64,000 bases of DNA from Mangrovimicrobium sp033283265 (GCA_033283265.1 JAWMQN010000001.1:620001-684000); one strand, 5' to 3'. Positions 16,092 through 25,117 are shown, counted from the first letter of the stretch. Made by a program: numbers and translations. The notes: a model not told the origin generated them from the letters alone.

Positions 16092-17810
16092 TTACGGCAG
16101 GTCTTCACAACCTTCAGGCGGGCACAGTTTGCAGGTAGCGGACGCGGTGGCGGGCATTTCAAGTTCGTCACCGCTGATCTCGCCAGTGGCGTCAACCTGG
16201 ACCATGTCCATGAACTGTGCATCGGAGGGGCAGCCGTTGCCGGCGTCATCCGGGAAGTAACTTCCCTCGAAGCACAGGGTCTCGCCTACCTCGATGCGCG
16301 TGGTGGACACGTCGGTTGAACAATCCTTGAAGGTCAGCGCACCGAACTTGTTATCCGACCCGGAAAGGTCGACCAGCGGTTCGTTGAAGCTGTCTTCACC
16401 ATCCTCAGGATTGGTGATCGTGCCGTTGAAGTCGACGCGCACCACAACCTTGCCACCGACAACTTCCAGCCGCGTGACACAGTTCTTGGTCGCTTCGAGT
16501 TCCGGAGTGGCGGAGAAGTCACACATATCCGAGCAGGTACCGTTCTCCGTGTCGGGGAGCGGGCAACCGCCCAGGTTCACGGGGAATTCACCGGCATCGG
16601 CCCAGGCCGTGTTGACGATCGGGTCGCCGGACTCGAGATCCGCCGTGGTTACCAGGCAGGTCCCCTCCAGGGTCACGTCATCTCCCGCAGCCACGTTGTA
16701 GAAGGTCTCGCTCGCTTCCGGGCCAAGGCCGCAGTTGTCATCATAGATGGTGACCTCCGGTACCGTGGCGAACCCGGTATTGGTGACCGTTGCGGTCCAG
16801 TCCAGCGGAATACCGCCGAGATTGGAGTCGTAGGTACCGTTGTCCGGGCAGGACTTGGTCAGCGACACTTCGCACAGCGGGAAGCCATCGAGGATGAAGT
16901 CCTTCAACTGCGAACTGAAGCTGGTGGATGACCCGGTCTCAAGCAGGTAGCTGGCAAAGCAGCGGTTGCTGCCGAAGATCGCCGGGATATTGATCGCCAT
17001 TTCGGCAAAGGTGCGTTCCGGATAAACATCCGAGCCCAGGGATATATTCGGCTTGGCCTCGTAGGGCCACGCAGAATCTATGCCACCCACCGTGTTGGTG
17101 ATCCCGCAGACGGTCTGGTTAGAAGCACCGGTGGGATCGCACTTGGCGTCCGTGGCGATCTTGATCAGCTTGATATTGGGCGCGGCGCAATCCCCCTCCC
17201 CGGGGCTGTTGCTCGCCGCCTTCTTGCAGGCTGCCTCCCACTCGTAGACGCGGATATTGACGTCATCGTTACCCGCCATGGACAACTGGATCAGCACGTC
17301 CTGTTCGCTGTGTACACCGGAAAAGGCGTTGGCTGTCATCGACACCGAATTGACGAACAGCCAGACACCGATATCGGAATCGCCGTCGTTGGAGAAGCGG
17401 TCGCCACCGACCACGATGATTTCCTGGGCGGGGCCGTCGCCCGGGTCGACCAGGTAGGCCAGCGCCGCGCCGTTGGTGATATCGTCCTTGTCCGGCACGC
17501 TGCCGGAGGTGTGCCTCCACGCGTCGATATCACGGATATCCTTGGAGCCACCCTGGGTGAAAATCGACTGCGGCGCCGGGTCGGTCGTCGGCACGTGCTC
17601 CGATGTCGCCGAGGCGCCGGAGAAATCGTCCCAGTCGTCCTGGGTGGACAGCGCTTCCTTAAGCGCATTGCCGTCCATCTCGAAGGGCGCCGTCGGCCCG
17701 CTGACTTCCACGAAATGCGCCGCATATGTCGCTGGCGCCCCCACTACAAACACAGCCGCCATCCCCAACACCAGGGACTTGAGCCTACATATACCGGATC
17801 TGGGCTTCAT
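16092..17810 (-). CDS. Cysteine-rich secreted protein with DUF11-like repeat domains
   Basis: 572 residues from ATG at 17810, preceded by AGGAGGG; a Met 18 codons upstream lacks such a site. Signal peptide (LVLGMAAVFVVGAPATYAA). The N-terminal half (to about residue 300) is a beta-rich domain that opens with HFVEVSGPTAPFEMDGNAL. The second half has two or three beta-sandwich repeats of the DUF11 type (CEVSLTKSCPDNGTYDSN, LDWTATVTNTGFATVPEVTI, LEATKNCVTRLEV). About 26 Cys are spread through the protein, so it is probably exported and disulfide bonded. It ends with CKLCPPEGCEDLP and has no membrane anchor or sorting tag. A surface or matrix role is plausible but unproven. Confidence 0.78.
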   Translation of the reverse strand: MKPRSGICRLKSLVLGMAAVFVVGAPATYAAHFVEVSGPTAPFEMDGNALKEALSTQDDWDDFSGASATSEHVPTTDPAPQSIFTQGGSKDIRDIDAWRHTSGSVPDKDDITNGAALAYLVDPGDGPAQEIIVVGGDRFSNDGDSDIGVWLFVNSVSMTANAFSGVHSEQDVLIQLSMAGNDDVNIRVYEWEAACKKAASNSPGEGDCAAPNIKLIKIATDAKCDPTGASNQTVCGITNTVGGIDSAWPYEAKPNISLGSDVYPERTFAEMAINIPAIFGSNRCFASYLLETGSSTSFSSQLKDFILDGFPLCEVSLTKSCPDNGTYDSNLGGIPLDWTATVTNTGFATVPEVTIYDDNCGLGPEASETFYNVAAGDDVTLEGTCLVTTADLESGDPIVNTAWADAGEFPVNLGGCPLPDTENGTCSDMCDFSATPELEATKNCVTRLEVVGGKVVVRVDFNGTITNPEDGEDSFNEPLVDLSGSDNKFGALTFKDCSTDVSTTRIEVGETLCFEGSYFPDDAGNGCPSDAQFMDMVQVDATGEISGDELEMPATASATCKLCPPEGCEDLP

Positions 17811-18219
17811 CGCGAATCCCTCCTCTGTACGGTCCTTCCGATTCAGTTCTCTCCGTTGTTGCACGGAATACCGAACACGCCTCCACCGGCAGGGCAGACG
17901 CAGCCTCAGGGTCTATAAAAACAGGCACTTCAGCCATGCTTCCACCACCGGTGCCCACTGCTATCGAGTCAACGCCGTGAGGCGGGTTTGGCACTCATCA
18001 GAGTAGTTATTGACGGGAAATCGATCGGTCAAAAGCAGGTCAATTGCGTGCTCTGAACGTGAGTATTCTGTCGCGGCCCGCCCCACGCACGGGTTACTGG
18101 ACCGGGAACTGGGCAACAACCAAAAACTGGACACTTGTGCGCAGGGTTTCCCGCCGGATCGTGTTCAAGCCCTACACATTCCACGCCCCCCGTCTCGGAT
18201 CCGGCAATAGGAGCCCGCC
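17811..18219. promoter_or_regulatory. Divergent intergenic region
   Basis: 409 bp between the minus-strand cysteine-rich protein and the plus-strand lipoprotein hydrolase. I find no gene in it. The ribosome binding sites at both ends (AGGAGGG for the left gene, TAGGAG at 18208-18213 for the right one) mark where coding begins. Promoters must lie here, but no clear -35/-10 pair stands out. Confidence 0.5.
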
Positions 18220-20346
18220 ATGCCAAAGCCCATAGCGATGTTTCTCACACTCCTGCTCACTGCCAGCGCCATTAGCGCCTGCGCTGGCGGCGGGGGCGAT
18301 TCAGGGGGCGCCGATACAGTTGCTGTGGCGGACAACACATCAACTGTCGACAGGCCCCAGCCGCAGGAAAGCGGCGACTCCGAAGCACCTGAAGCTGACG
18401 CGCTGCCGCCGATCATTCGTTCGGTGTATCCGGAGGAAACCGATCCCCATATCGACCAGCGCAGCGGCAGCCACCTCGTCGCACTGCCACAGTTAAAAGG
18501 CGAGCGAATCGGGCAGCTCTTCCTGTTCTTCCCGGGCACTGGTGCAGAGCCCGGGTTCTACCGTTCGGTGCTGTTGCGCGCCGCCGCGCTGGGTTACCAC
18601 GCCATCAGCCTGGATTACCCCAACGCCCTGAGCGTCAACTACAATCTCTGCCCCGGCCAGCCCCCCGAGTGCCGGGAACTCGCCCGACTGGAAATACTCA
18701 CCGGCCAGGAAAGCCCCTACGTCGAACCCGATGTGGATGTGACGAACAGCGCCTACAACCGGCTCGCGGCCCTGCTGCGTCACCAGCGCGACAACTACCC
18801 CGGGGAGGGCTGGGAGGCCTTCCTGACTGCCGCGGGCGAGCCGGACTGGCGCAACATTGCCGCCGGCGGGCACTCCCAGGGCGGCGGCCATGCGGCGATG
18901 ACGGCGCGCCTGCACGAACTGCAGCGCGTCCTGCTGTTCGGTGCCACCGAGCCGGCGCCCTGGACCAGCACGCCGTTTGCCACGCCGCCGCAGTGCTTCC
19001 GCGCGCTGGTTCACGATCGGGAGCGCGCCCGTGACAGTGTGCTACTGTCCTGGGACTACATCGGCATCCCCGGCTCAACCGAGCTCGTCACTACCCTGCC
19101 CTCGCCCCAGGGGGCAACGCGCATGCTGACCGTTGCCGAGGGCTGCAGTGGCGACCCGGCATCCAACGGCTACTACCACAACTGCTACATCGTCGATGGC
19201 TGGATGCCCCCCGCCCGTGCCGACGGCACGCCGGCCTTCGCCCCGCTGTGGGACAGCATGCTGGCGCCCGGCGAGAGCACCCCGTCGGTCCCCCGTGGCG
19301 CCACGGCATTACTCACACCTGCCGGCGAATCCTGGATCGACCCGGAAGTCGCCCGCGTAGGTGATGCCGCGCTGATGACCTGGCAGGACCCGGCCGGTGG
19401 CATCTGGCTGGCCGACATCGATCCGGTGAGTGGCTTGCCTGCGGGTGAGCCGGTGATGGTCGGCACCCAGGCCGCCCCGCTGGGGCGCACCTACAACGGC
19501 CCGGAAATCGGCATTGATCGCGTCGGGCCGAGGATCTACTACACGCGCCAGGCAGGCGCTGTGGCCCAGGCCGTGCGCGTCGACCGCAGCGGCCGGGTGG
19601 AGACGATCACCACCGGCCCGGAGCATTTCAGCCCGCTGCCGACGCAGGATGCGGCGCGCGCGTCGACACGCCTGCTGATGCTGCGGCGCCCCCCGGACTG
19701 GGGTACCCTGCTCTGGCTCGATAGCGACGCGCCCGCGCAAGAGCACGACTTCGCCACCCTCGCCCTGCGCACAGACGGCGACGCTCGCTGGGTGCCGGGC
19801 AGCGCGACCTTTGTCACCACCGCCTACGGGGAGTATCGCGCTGAGCTGTTCCTGGTCGATACCGACACCGGTGACGTGCAGCAAATCAGCAACGACGGCA
19901 GACCCAGGACGACCCCCTACGCCTGGCGCGCGCCGGAGGTGGCGGGTGATTTCCTTGTGCTTGCCGTGGTCGACGATACGCAACTTGAGGTGTGGGCAGC
20001 TGACGACGGCAGTGGCTGGCATACCCTGTTCACCGTCCAGTCGCCCTCCCTGGAACACCCCTTCCTCGGCTCTCCCGAGCCATTTGTCGCCGCTGGGCGC
20101 TCTTTCGTCAGCCTCAGCCTGCGCAGCACCCTCGACCAGGTGCCCGGTGTTACCGATGCGCAGATCTGGCTACTTGGCATCGATGCCGCCACCGGTTTCG
20201 CCCAGCGCTGCGACGACGGCGCGGCGCTGGCGACGCGCATCGACCCGGAAACCCTGCCCGGCAGTGAGCAGGTGTTCGTCTACTACTACACCGTCGACGC
20301 CAGCGGTTCGCGGGTGTCGCGCTGCGCCACCGGCATCCGGCCGTGA
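18220..20346 (+). CDS. Lipoprotein with alpha/beta-hydrolase domain and beta-propeller-like C-terminal half
   Basis: 708 residues. A lipobox (SAISAC) about residue 20 is followed by a Gly/Asp-rich linker. The hydrolase part (about residues 75-330) shows an oxyanion region (QLFLFFPGTGAEPGFY), the nucleophile elbow GGHSQGGGH with Ser219, and YYHNCYIVDGWMP. The second half (about 350-700) has repeated beta segments (YYTRQAGAVAQAVRVDRSGR, EHDFATLALRTDGDARWVPG) like a TolB-type propeller. The first part resembles bacterial proteins of the BPSS1187 or cutinase-like kind, but I cannot assign an exact family. Probably an outer-membrane or surface esterase. Single gene; the next gene starts 97 bp downstream. 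Confidence 0.8.
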   Translation: MPKPIAMFLTLLLTASAISACAGGGGDSGGADTVAVADNTSTVDRPQPQESGDSEAPEADALPPIIRSVYPEETDPHIDQRSGSHLVALPQLKGERIGQLFLFFPGTGAEPGFYRSVLLRAAALGYHAISLDYPNALSVNYNLCPGQPPECRELARLEILTGQESPYVEPDVDVTNSAYNRLAALLRHQRDNYPGEGWEAFLTAAGEPDWRNIAAGGHSQGGGHAAMTARLHELQRVLLFGATEPAPWTSTPFATPPQCFRALVHDRERARDSVLLSWDYIGIPGSTELVTTLPSPQGATRMLTVAEGCSGDPASNGYYHNCYIVDGWMPPARADGTPAFAPLWDSMLAPGESTPSVPRGATALLTPAGESWIDPEVARVGDAALMTWQDPAGGIWLADIDPVSGLPAGEPVMVGTQAAPLGRTYNGPEIGIDRVGPRIYYTRQAGAVAQAVRVDRSGRVETITTGPEHFSPLPTQDAARASTRLLMLRRPPDWGTLLWLDSDAPAQEHDFATLALRTDGDARWVPGSATFVTTAYGEYRAELFLVDTDTGDVQQISNDGRPRTTPYAWRAPEVAGDFLVLAVVDDTQLEVWAADDGSGWHTLFTVQSPSLEHPFLGSPEPFVAAGRSFVSLSLRSTLDQVPGVTDAQIWLLGIDAATGFAQRCDDGAALATRIDPETLPGSEQVFVYYYTVDASGSRVSRCATGIRP

Positions 20347-20443
20347 AAAAATGCGCAGGGTTTTCCGGCCAGCCGTGTTCAAGCACTACGGCACCCGCAC
20401 TTCGCGCAGGTGCATTACAATCCGGATGGAAAGGAGCTTCACT

Positions 20444-20785
20444 ATGAGCAGCACGACGAAAGGAATCCTCGCCCTGGCCGGCGCACTGGCCCTTGCCGCC
20501 ACACTCGGCAGCACCGCTGCCTCGGCCGGCAGCCGCAGCATCGAGCGCAACGGCCCCCACGGCGGCAGCCAGAGCGTCACCCGGGAACGCAGCTTTGACC
20601 GGGAACAGGGCGTGTACAGCGGCGAGCGCTCACGCCTGCTCACCAGCGCGGATGGCAGGACCCTGAGCACCAGCCGCACTGTCGAGGGCAGCGCGGGCGG
20701 CGCGCTCGTCACCCGCGAGGTCATTGGCCCCGAGGGCAAAGCCTACAGCCGCAGCCGCAGCTATGCGCGGCCCGACTCACCCTGA
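20444..20785 (+). CDS. Small secreted Ser/Arg/Gly-rich protein
   Basis: 113 residues from ATG with AAGGAG 7 bases upstream. A signal peptide (ILALAGALALAATLGSTAASA) is followed by a low-complexity mature chain built from short related beta-like motifs (SRSIERNGPHGG, VTRERSFDREQGVYSGERSR, TLSTSRTVEGSAGG, AYSRSRSYARP). No family recognised. It is the first gene of a unit with an ECF sigma factor 9 bp downstream, so it may be a target or a sensed partner of that sigma system. Confidence 0.75.
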   Translation: MSSTTKGILALAGALALAATLGSTAASAGSRSIERNGPHGGSQSVTRERSFDREQGVYSGERSRLLTSADGRTLSTSRTVEGSAGGALVTREVIGPEGKAYSRSRSYARPDSP

Positions 20786-20794
20786 GGTCGCCGG

Positions 20795-21358
20795 GTGGAT
20801 GCAGCCGGGTCGGAGGCAGCGCTACTGGCACGTGTCGCCGGCGGCGACGCCAGCGCCTTTGCCACGCTGGCGGAGTCCCACGGCGCCCGGGTGCTGGCGC
20901 TGGCCCGGCGCATGCTGCGCAATGAGGCGGACGCCCAGGATATTTCCCAGGAGGTGTTCATCCGGCTCTGGCAACAGGCCGGGGGCTGGGAATCCCGCGG
21001 CGCCCGCCTCTCCACCTGGCTGCATCGCGTGACCACCAACCTCTGCCTCAACCACATCGAGCGGGTGCAGAAACGCAGTGTCCCCATGAACGACGCAGCG
21101 ACTGAAATCCAAGATCCGGCGCCTCCCGTCGACGAGCATCTCTCGGCCAGCCAGCGCGAGTCGGCGCTGCACCGCGCCATCGAAGCCCTGCCCACGCGGC
21201 AGCGCGCCGCAATGGCGCTGTTTTATTCCGCCGGCGCATCCACCGCTGAGACCGCACAGGCCATTGGCCTGTCAATCAAGGCGACCGAATCACTGCTGGT
21301 GCGGGCGCGCAAAACCCTGCGCCGGCAACTGGCCACCCTGGAGGAGGTCCGCACATGA
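20795..21358 (+). CDS. ECF-type RNA polymerase sigma factor
   Basis: 187 residues from a GTG start 9 bp after the preceding stop. Sigma region 2 (FATLAESHGARVLALARRML, DAQDISQEVFIRLWQQ, STWLHRVTTNLCLNHI) and region 4 (ALPTRQRAAMALFYSAG, TAETAQAIGLSIKATESLLV) are both complete. The long linker between them and the KRSVPM segment fit ECF sigma factors. It overlaps the next gene by 4 bp (ATGA), and that gene encodes a likely membrane anti-sigma factor. It should switch on a small regulon in response to an envelope signal. Confidence 0.93.
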   Translation: MDAAGSEAALLARVAGGDASAFATLAESHGARVLALARRMLRNEADAQDISQEVFIRLWQQAGGWESRGARLSTWLHRVTTNLCLNHIERVQKRSVPMNDAATEIQDPAPPVDEHLSASQRESALHRAIEALPTRQRAAMALFYSAGASTAETAQAIGLSIKATESLLVRARKTLRRQLATLEEVRT

Positions 21359-21795
21359 AACCCGAAACCCTTGAACGCCTGCTGCTGCGCCACGGCGACG
21401 ACATCGAGCGCTGGCCTGCCTGGTACCGGTTTGCCGCGCGGCGCCTGCTATCGCAATCCACCGAGGCGCGCGAATTGCTGGCCCTGGCCCGGCGCGAGGA
21501 CCGGCAGCTGCGCCAGGCGATGTCGCCCCAGGCGCTGCCGCCGGAGCTGTTACAGCGGCTCGAGCGCATCCCCGCGCAGTTTCCCCGGCCGGCGACGACA
21601 CCGACCGCGCCCTCCCGGGGAGAGCAGCGCAGCCTGCTGCGCCTCGGCACCGCCTGGGCGCTGGCCTGCGGCCTGAGCGGCGTGCTGCTCGGTTCCAGCG
21701 GCTGGTTGAGCGTCGGGGTGGACGACAACGCGCTGGCCATGCTCGCCTTTGGCAGCGCGGGGGAAAGTGATATCAGCCTGGAGGACCTGCCATGA
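21355..21795 (+). CDS. Probable anti-sigma factor, single membrane span
   Basis: 146 residues, start overlapping the sigma factor stop (ATGA). A cytosolic N-terminal part of about 95 residues (LERLLLRHGDDIERWPAWYR) precedes one membrane segment (LGTAWALACGLSGVLLGSSGWL) and a short periplasmic tail. There is no zinc-binding HxxxCxxC motif, so it is not a ZAS-type anti-sigma. The role rests on position and topology rather than on a recognised domain. It overlaps the next gene by 4 bp. Confidence 0.7.
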   Translation: MKPETLERLLLRHGDDIERWPAWYRFAARRLLSQSTEARELLALARREDRQLRQAMSPQALPPELLQRLERIPAQFPRPATTPTAPSRGEQRSLLRLGTAWALACGLSGVLLGSSGWLSVGVDDNALAMLAFGSAGESDISLEDLP

Positions 21796-22175
21796 GCGCG
21801 CGCAATCTCGCTGTCTGCCTGCTGGTGTCGGTGGCGATCAATTTTGCCCTCGCCGGTGTGCTGCTCGGCGATCACTTCTTCGGCCAGGCCAACGCCCTGT
21901 CCGGCGCACCGCTGCGGCAGGTGCTCGAGTCGCTGCCCGCGGAGAGCCGGCCAGCCGTGCGCGAGGCACTGCGCGAGCAGCGTTTCGCGCTGGCGCGGGC
22001 CCTGCGCGAGGTCCGCCAGGACCGGCAGCAGGTCAGGCAGCTCATCGCGGCCGGCTCCAGCGCAGGCGACGAACTCGAACGGGCCCTCGCCGATCTGCGC
22101 GGCTCGACAGCGGAGCTGCAATCCCTCATGCATGGGGCGCTGCTGGAGGGACTGCGCGCAGGACAGGCGAACTAG
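21792..22175 (+). CDS. CnrX-like periplasmic sensor protein
   Basis: 127 residues with an N-terminal anchor (NLAVCLLVSVAINFALAGVL) and a helical periplasmic part rich in Arg, Leu and Glu (EALREQRFALARALREVRQD). This is the pattern of periplasmic heavy-metal sensor/Spy-like proteins that work with ECF and anti-sigma pairs, such as CnrX. No His/Cys/Met cluster that would mark a metal site is obvious. It ends at a TAG after which the same frame stays open for 152 codons. Confidence 0.65.
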   Translation: MSARNLAVCLLVSVAINFALAGVLLGDHFFGQANALSGAPLRQVLESLPAESRPAVREALREQRFALARALREVRQDRQQVRQLIAAGSSAGDELERALADLRGSTAELQSLMHGALLEGLRAGQAN

Positions 22176-22631
22176 CGCCCCGCTCAATCCCGCCAGCCGC
22201 GTGACCTGCTGGCCCTGCAGAACAAGGTCAACGGCCTCGAGCAGGAAATCGACCGCGTCGCCAGCAGCGCCAGCTGCCCCAGCGGTACCATCATGATCGG
22301 CCTGGCCTACCAGGCGGGCCGGCCGGTGGCGATTTGCGCCGATCGCGAGTTCGGCCCCGGTGACGACTTCCTGCTCAGCCAGCAGGTGGGACCCGCCAAC
22401 GGTGTCACCGCCCAGGTCTGGTGCCCGGAGGGCCACGAGATCATCCGCGAGTTCAGCGCGACACAGCCCTACGCCACGCTGGAAGTCATTACCGACATCG
22501 TCCGCAAGCCCGTCGACTCGGATGTGGTATCGGTCGGCACCCGCCCCTACGTGCGCCTCAGCCGCTCCACCGGCCGCGCTGACCTGGCGACAATGCTGAC
22601 CGTCGGTGTGGTCTGCCGGCCACTCCTGTAG
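22176..22631 (+). pseudogene. Reading frame continuing in phase after an amber stop; start-less or read-through ORF
   Basis: Immediately after the TAG at 22173-22175 the same frame runs open to 22631. Its translation looks like real protein: a heptad-like stretch (LLALQNKVNGLEQEIDRV), then AICADREFGPGDDFLLSQQV and AQVWCPEGHEIIREF with three Cys overall. The first in-frame ATG is at 22293, in the middle of this sequence, and has no ribosome binding site. Either the upstream gene was cut by a nonsense mutation, or this is the 3' part of another gene that lost its start, or the amber is read through. I recognise no domain. Confidence 0.5.
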
Positions 22632-22640
22632 CGCCGCCGT

Positions 22641-23927
22641 TCAGGCTGACAGCGCCGGCAGGCAAAGCTCGACCGGCCGGCCCAGCCAGGCCAGCAGGTG
22701 GTGGACGATATCCCGCGCGTCATCACCTGCGCCACAGATAAAGCTCGACTTGCGCCGGCGCATGAACGGCAGGCCCATGAAGTAGAGCCCCGGCAGGTCG
22801 CCGGCACCGCCCTGGTGCCGCGGCATACCCTTGCCGTCCAGCGCGGGCAGGTCGAGCCAGCTGTAATCCGGCCGGTAGCCGCAGGCCCAGATCACCGTGC
22901 TCACTTCACCGGAAGCGAGCCTGAGCGCCAGCCTGGGCTTTTCACCTAACGCTGTCAGTGCCGGCCGCTCCACTGGCCCGGCATCCAGCCCGCGGGCGTC
23001 GATGTATTCGTCGATGCTGTCCAGCAGGCGGTTCATCTTCAGGTCCGCCAGCTTGACGACATTGCCGAGCGAGCCGGAGAACTGCAGGCTGCCGCCCGCG
23101 ACACCGGCCAGCCGGCCGAAGGTTTCCACGCCCGCCGCACGCAGGGTATTGATATCGCTGTCGCGTCCCTCCGGCGTGCCCGCCAGTTGCGGCGAGGGCA
23201 GCCGGCGCAGGCGCGGCAGGTCCTCCACTTCACACCAGGATTCGTCGAGCAAACCCGTAGCCTGCATCCAGTACTGGATATCCCGGCCGCGGTAAGTGCG
23301 CGGCAGGCGCAGGTGCTCACCGACGGCCAGGCCGACCCGACGGCCGCTGCGAGCGAGTTCATGGGCAATCTGCACGCCGGAGGCCCCGGCGCCGACCACC
23401 AGTACGCCACCGTCACGCAGCTGGTCCGGGTTGCGGTACTGGTGGGCGGTGAGCTGGTCGATCTGCTCTGGCAGCGCGGCCGACAGTGCCGGCACGCTGG
23501 CGCGGCCAAAGGCCCCGCTGGCGACGATCAGCCCGGCGCAGAGCCAGTCGCCGCGGTCGGTGGCGACCCGGTAGCCGCCGGTGCAGGCGGTCACGCGCAG
23601 CACCCGGGTACCCTCCTCCACCGGCGCCCCGCAGTGGCCGGCAAATCCGGCGATGAACTCCGCCACCTGCGCGCTGCGCATGTAGCCGTCGGCTTCGGCG
23701 CCGCGGTAGCCCCAGTCCGGCAGTACACTTAGCCAGTTCGGTGTGAGCAGGCGCAGGGAGTCCCAGCGCTGGCTGCGCCAGGCCTGGGCCACCCGGCCGC
23801 GCTCCAGCACTACGTGGTCGACGCCGAAGCGCGACAGGTAGTGGCTGCAGGCGAGGCCGGACTGGCCGGCCCCGATCACCACTACCGCGGTGCGTCCGCG
23901 CAGGCCTGTGGGGACGCTGCAGTTCAC
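22641..23927 (-). CDS. FAD-dependent monooxygenase / CzcO-like oxidoreductase
   Basis: 428 residues. A GTG start at 23927 overlaps the OsmC stop by 4 bp (GTGA). Two dinucleotide-binding motifs can be seen: VIGAGQSGLACSHYL near the N-terminus for FAD and VVGAGASGVQIAHEL near residue 180 for NAD(P)H. Between them is a flavin-monooxygenase-like segment (AWRSQRWDSLRLLTPNW), and further on VIWACGYRPDYSWLDLP, the usual ATG-like motif region. This matches the class B monooxygenase/CzcO/YUCCA-like family. The substrate is unknown. It is the last gene of a four-gene minus-strand set controlled by the BTAD-type regulator. Confidence 0.88.
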   Translation of the reverse strand: MNCSVPTGLRGRTAVVVIGAGQSGLACSHYLSRFGVDHVVLERGRVAQAWRSQRWDSLRLLTPNWLSVLPDWGYRGAEADGYMRSAQVAEFIAGFAGHCGAPVEEGTRVLRVTACTGGYRVATDRGDWLCAGLIVASGAFGRASVPALSAALPEQIDQLTAHQYRNPDQLRDGGVLVVGAGASGVQIAHELARSGRRVGLAVGEHLRLPRTYRGRDIQYWMQATGLLDESWCEVEDLPRLRRLPSPQLAGTPEGRDSDINTLRAAGVETFGRLAGVAGGSLQFSGSLGNVVKLADLKMNRLLDSIDEYIDARGLDAGPVERPALTALGEKPRLALRLASGEVSTVIWACGYRPDYSWLDLPALDGKGMPRHQGGAGDLPGLYFMGLPFMRRRKSSFICGAGDDARDIVHHLLAWLGRPVELCLPALSA

Positions 23928-24487
23928 TGGCGTACCTCGACAGTCACGCTGGCGGGGTTGGTGATGATGTCGTAGACCGCGGAGCGCTTCTGCGACTGGG
24001 CCACCAGTGCCTCGATCTCCTCCGGCGTGGCGTCGGCATCGATCTCGAAGGTCACCTGGATACCCTCGTAGCCGTTGCGTACGTCCGGGTCGGCGCCGAG
24101 GATGCCGCGCAGGTCCATGTCGCCACAGATGTTGGCGCGCACCGAGTTGAGCTGGATGTTGCGGTGCTGGGCGATGGTCGCGACGCCCGCGGTCAGGCAG
24201 CTGACCAGCCCCACCAGCACGTATTCGACGGGCGTGATGCCCTCGTCCTCGGCGGCAAAGATCTCCGGGTGGTCGGCGTCGAGGCGGAAGCAGCGCTTGT
24301 GCGACTGGCCCGCGCCCAGGCCCTGGAAGTGCTCGAGCTCGCAGCGCGAGTGGGTGCCGTTGACCCACTGGCAGCTGGCGCGCCACTGGAATTGCGCCAG
24401 GTCAGGCGCGCCGGCGAGTGCCTCGCGGGCTTCGGTCAGGGCGGCGACATTGACGCCATTGTCGACGATTCGGGTGTAGGTATTCAT
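23924..24487 (-). CDS. OsmC-family thiol peroxidase-like protein
   Basis: 187 residues from ATG at 24487 with CGGAGA about 8 bases upstream. OsmC fold with the conserved reactive region TPVEYVLVGLVSCLTAGVAT (resolving Cys in VSCLTAG) and the early strand region containing SCQWVNGTHSRCELEHFQG. OsmC/Ohr proteins reduce organic hydroperoxides with active-site cysteines. Which of C51, C60 and the VSC cysteine act here cannot be settled by eye. It is overlapped by the monooxygenase start. Confidence 0.88.
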   Translation of the reverse strand: MNTYTRIVDNGVNVAALTEAREALAGAPDLAQFQWRASCQWVNGTHSRCELEHFQGLGAGQSHKRCFRLDADHPEIFAAEDEGITPVEYVLVGLVSCLTAGVATIAQHRNIQLNSVRANICGDMDLRGILGADPDVRNGYEGIQVTFEIDADATPEEIEALVAQSQKRSAVYDIITNPASVTVEVRQ

Positions 24488-24587
24488 ATTCTGATCTCCG
24501 TGGGTGAAGCGGCGAGCCACTCGGCCGCCGTTGGAGACCAGCTTCCCCCCGCTGCGTGGGAGGCCGCGTTGGAGTCAGCGTGTTTTT

Positions 24588-25115
24588 TTAGTCGTAGACG
24601 TTCCCGGGCGTGTAATTGCGGCAGGCCCAGACCCGCTCGAAGGGCATCCCGGCCTGCTCCTGGGTGCGGCGCACGGACTCGGCGTCCGGCGCCCGGTAGA
24701 GACAGAGCATGCGCTGGAAATCGGCGGCAAAGAAGGAGCGCAGGAAGCGTACGCGGTACTGCTCCAGGCACCAGGCCGCCGCCGCCTCCCGGGCTTGCAG
24801 TTCCTCCATGCTGGCCGGGGCATCGAAGCTGCGCTCGACCACCACGCTGGCCATGGATTCCAGGTCCGGCCCGTGCACGCTGCCCGGCCAGGCGCGTTTT
24901 TCCCGCGGCGAGTCGCCCCGGGTGAGCAGGCGTATGGCCTCGGCGTCGGGCGCCTGGAAGCGGCACAGCAGCCGGTGCCCGTCCTCCGACAGCAGGCTCT
25001 CCAGCCAGCTGGCCCGGTACAGCTCGAGGCAGGTCAGGGACTCCTCGCCCATGGCGATGAACGTGGCTTTATCCAGCGGGGGGTCGAACACCCGCTCCAG
25101 CAAGATCTCGGACAT
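24588..25115 (-). CDS. Tandem DUF4242-type protein
   Basis: 175 residues. It is an internal duplication of one domain of about 80 residues. Copy one: LLERVFDPPLDKATF, CLELYRASWLESLLSEDGHR, LLCRFQAPDAEAIR. Copy two: VVERSFDAPASMEEL, CLEQYRVRFLRSFFAADFQR, MLCLYRAPDAESVR. Both copies keep one Cys before the aromatic helix and another in the LC-APDAE strand. This resembles the DUF4242 family, some members of which are annotated as nickel-binding. The function is not established. It starts 2 bp after the regulator gene ends and lies 100 bp before OsmC, so it is part of the same unit. Confidence 0.75.
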   Translation of the reverse strand: MSEILLERVFDPPLDKATFIAMGEESLTCLELYRASWLESLLSEDGHRLLCRFQAPDAEAIRLLTRGDSPREKRAWPGSVHGPDLESMASVVVERSFDAPASMEELQAREAAAAWCLEQYRVRFLRSFFAADFQRMLCLYRAPDAESVRRTQEQAGMPFERVWACRNYTPGNVYD

Positions 25116-25117
25116 GG

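Noticed and set aside
22641..24386. A longer 581-residue start for the flavin monooxygenase
   Set aside because: The extra N-terminus is antisense-like Arg/Pro-rich sequence lying inside the OsmC gene. The GTG at 23927, overlapping the OsmC stop, is better supported.
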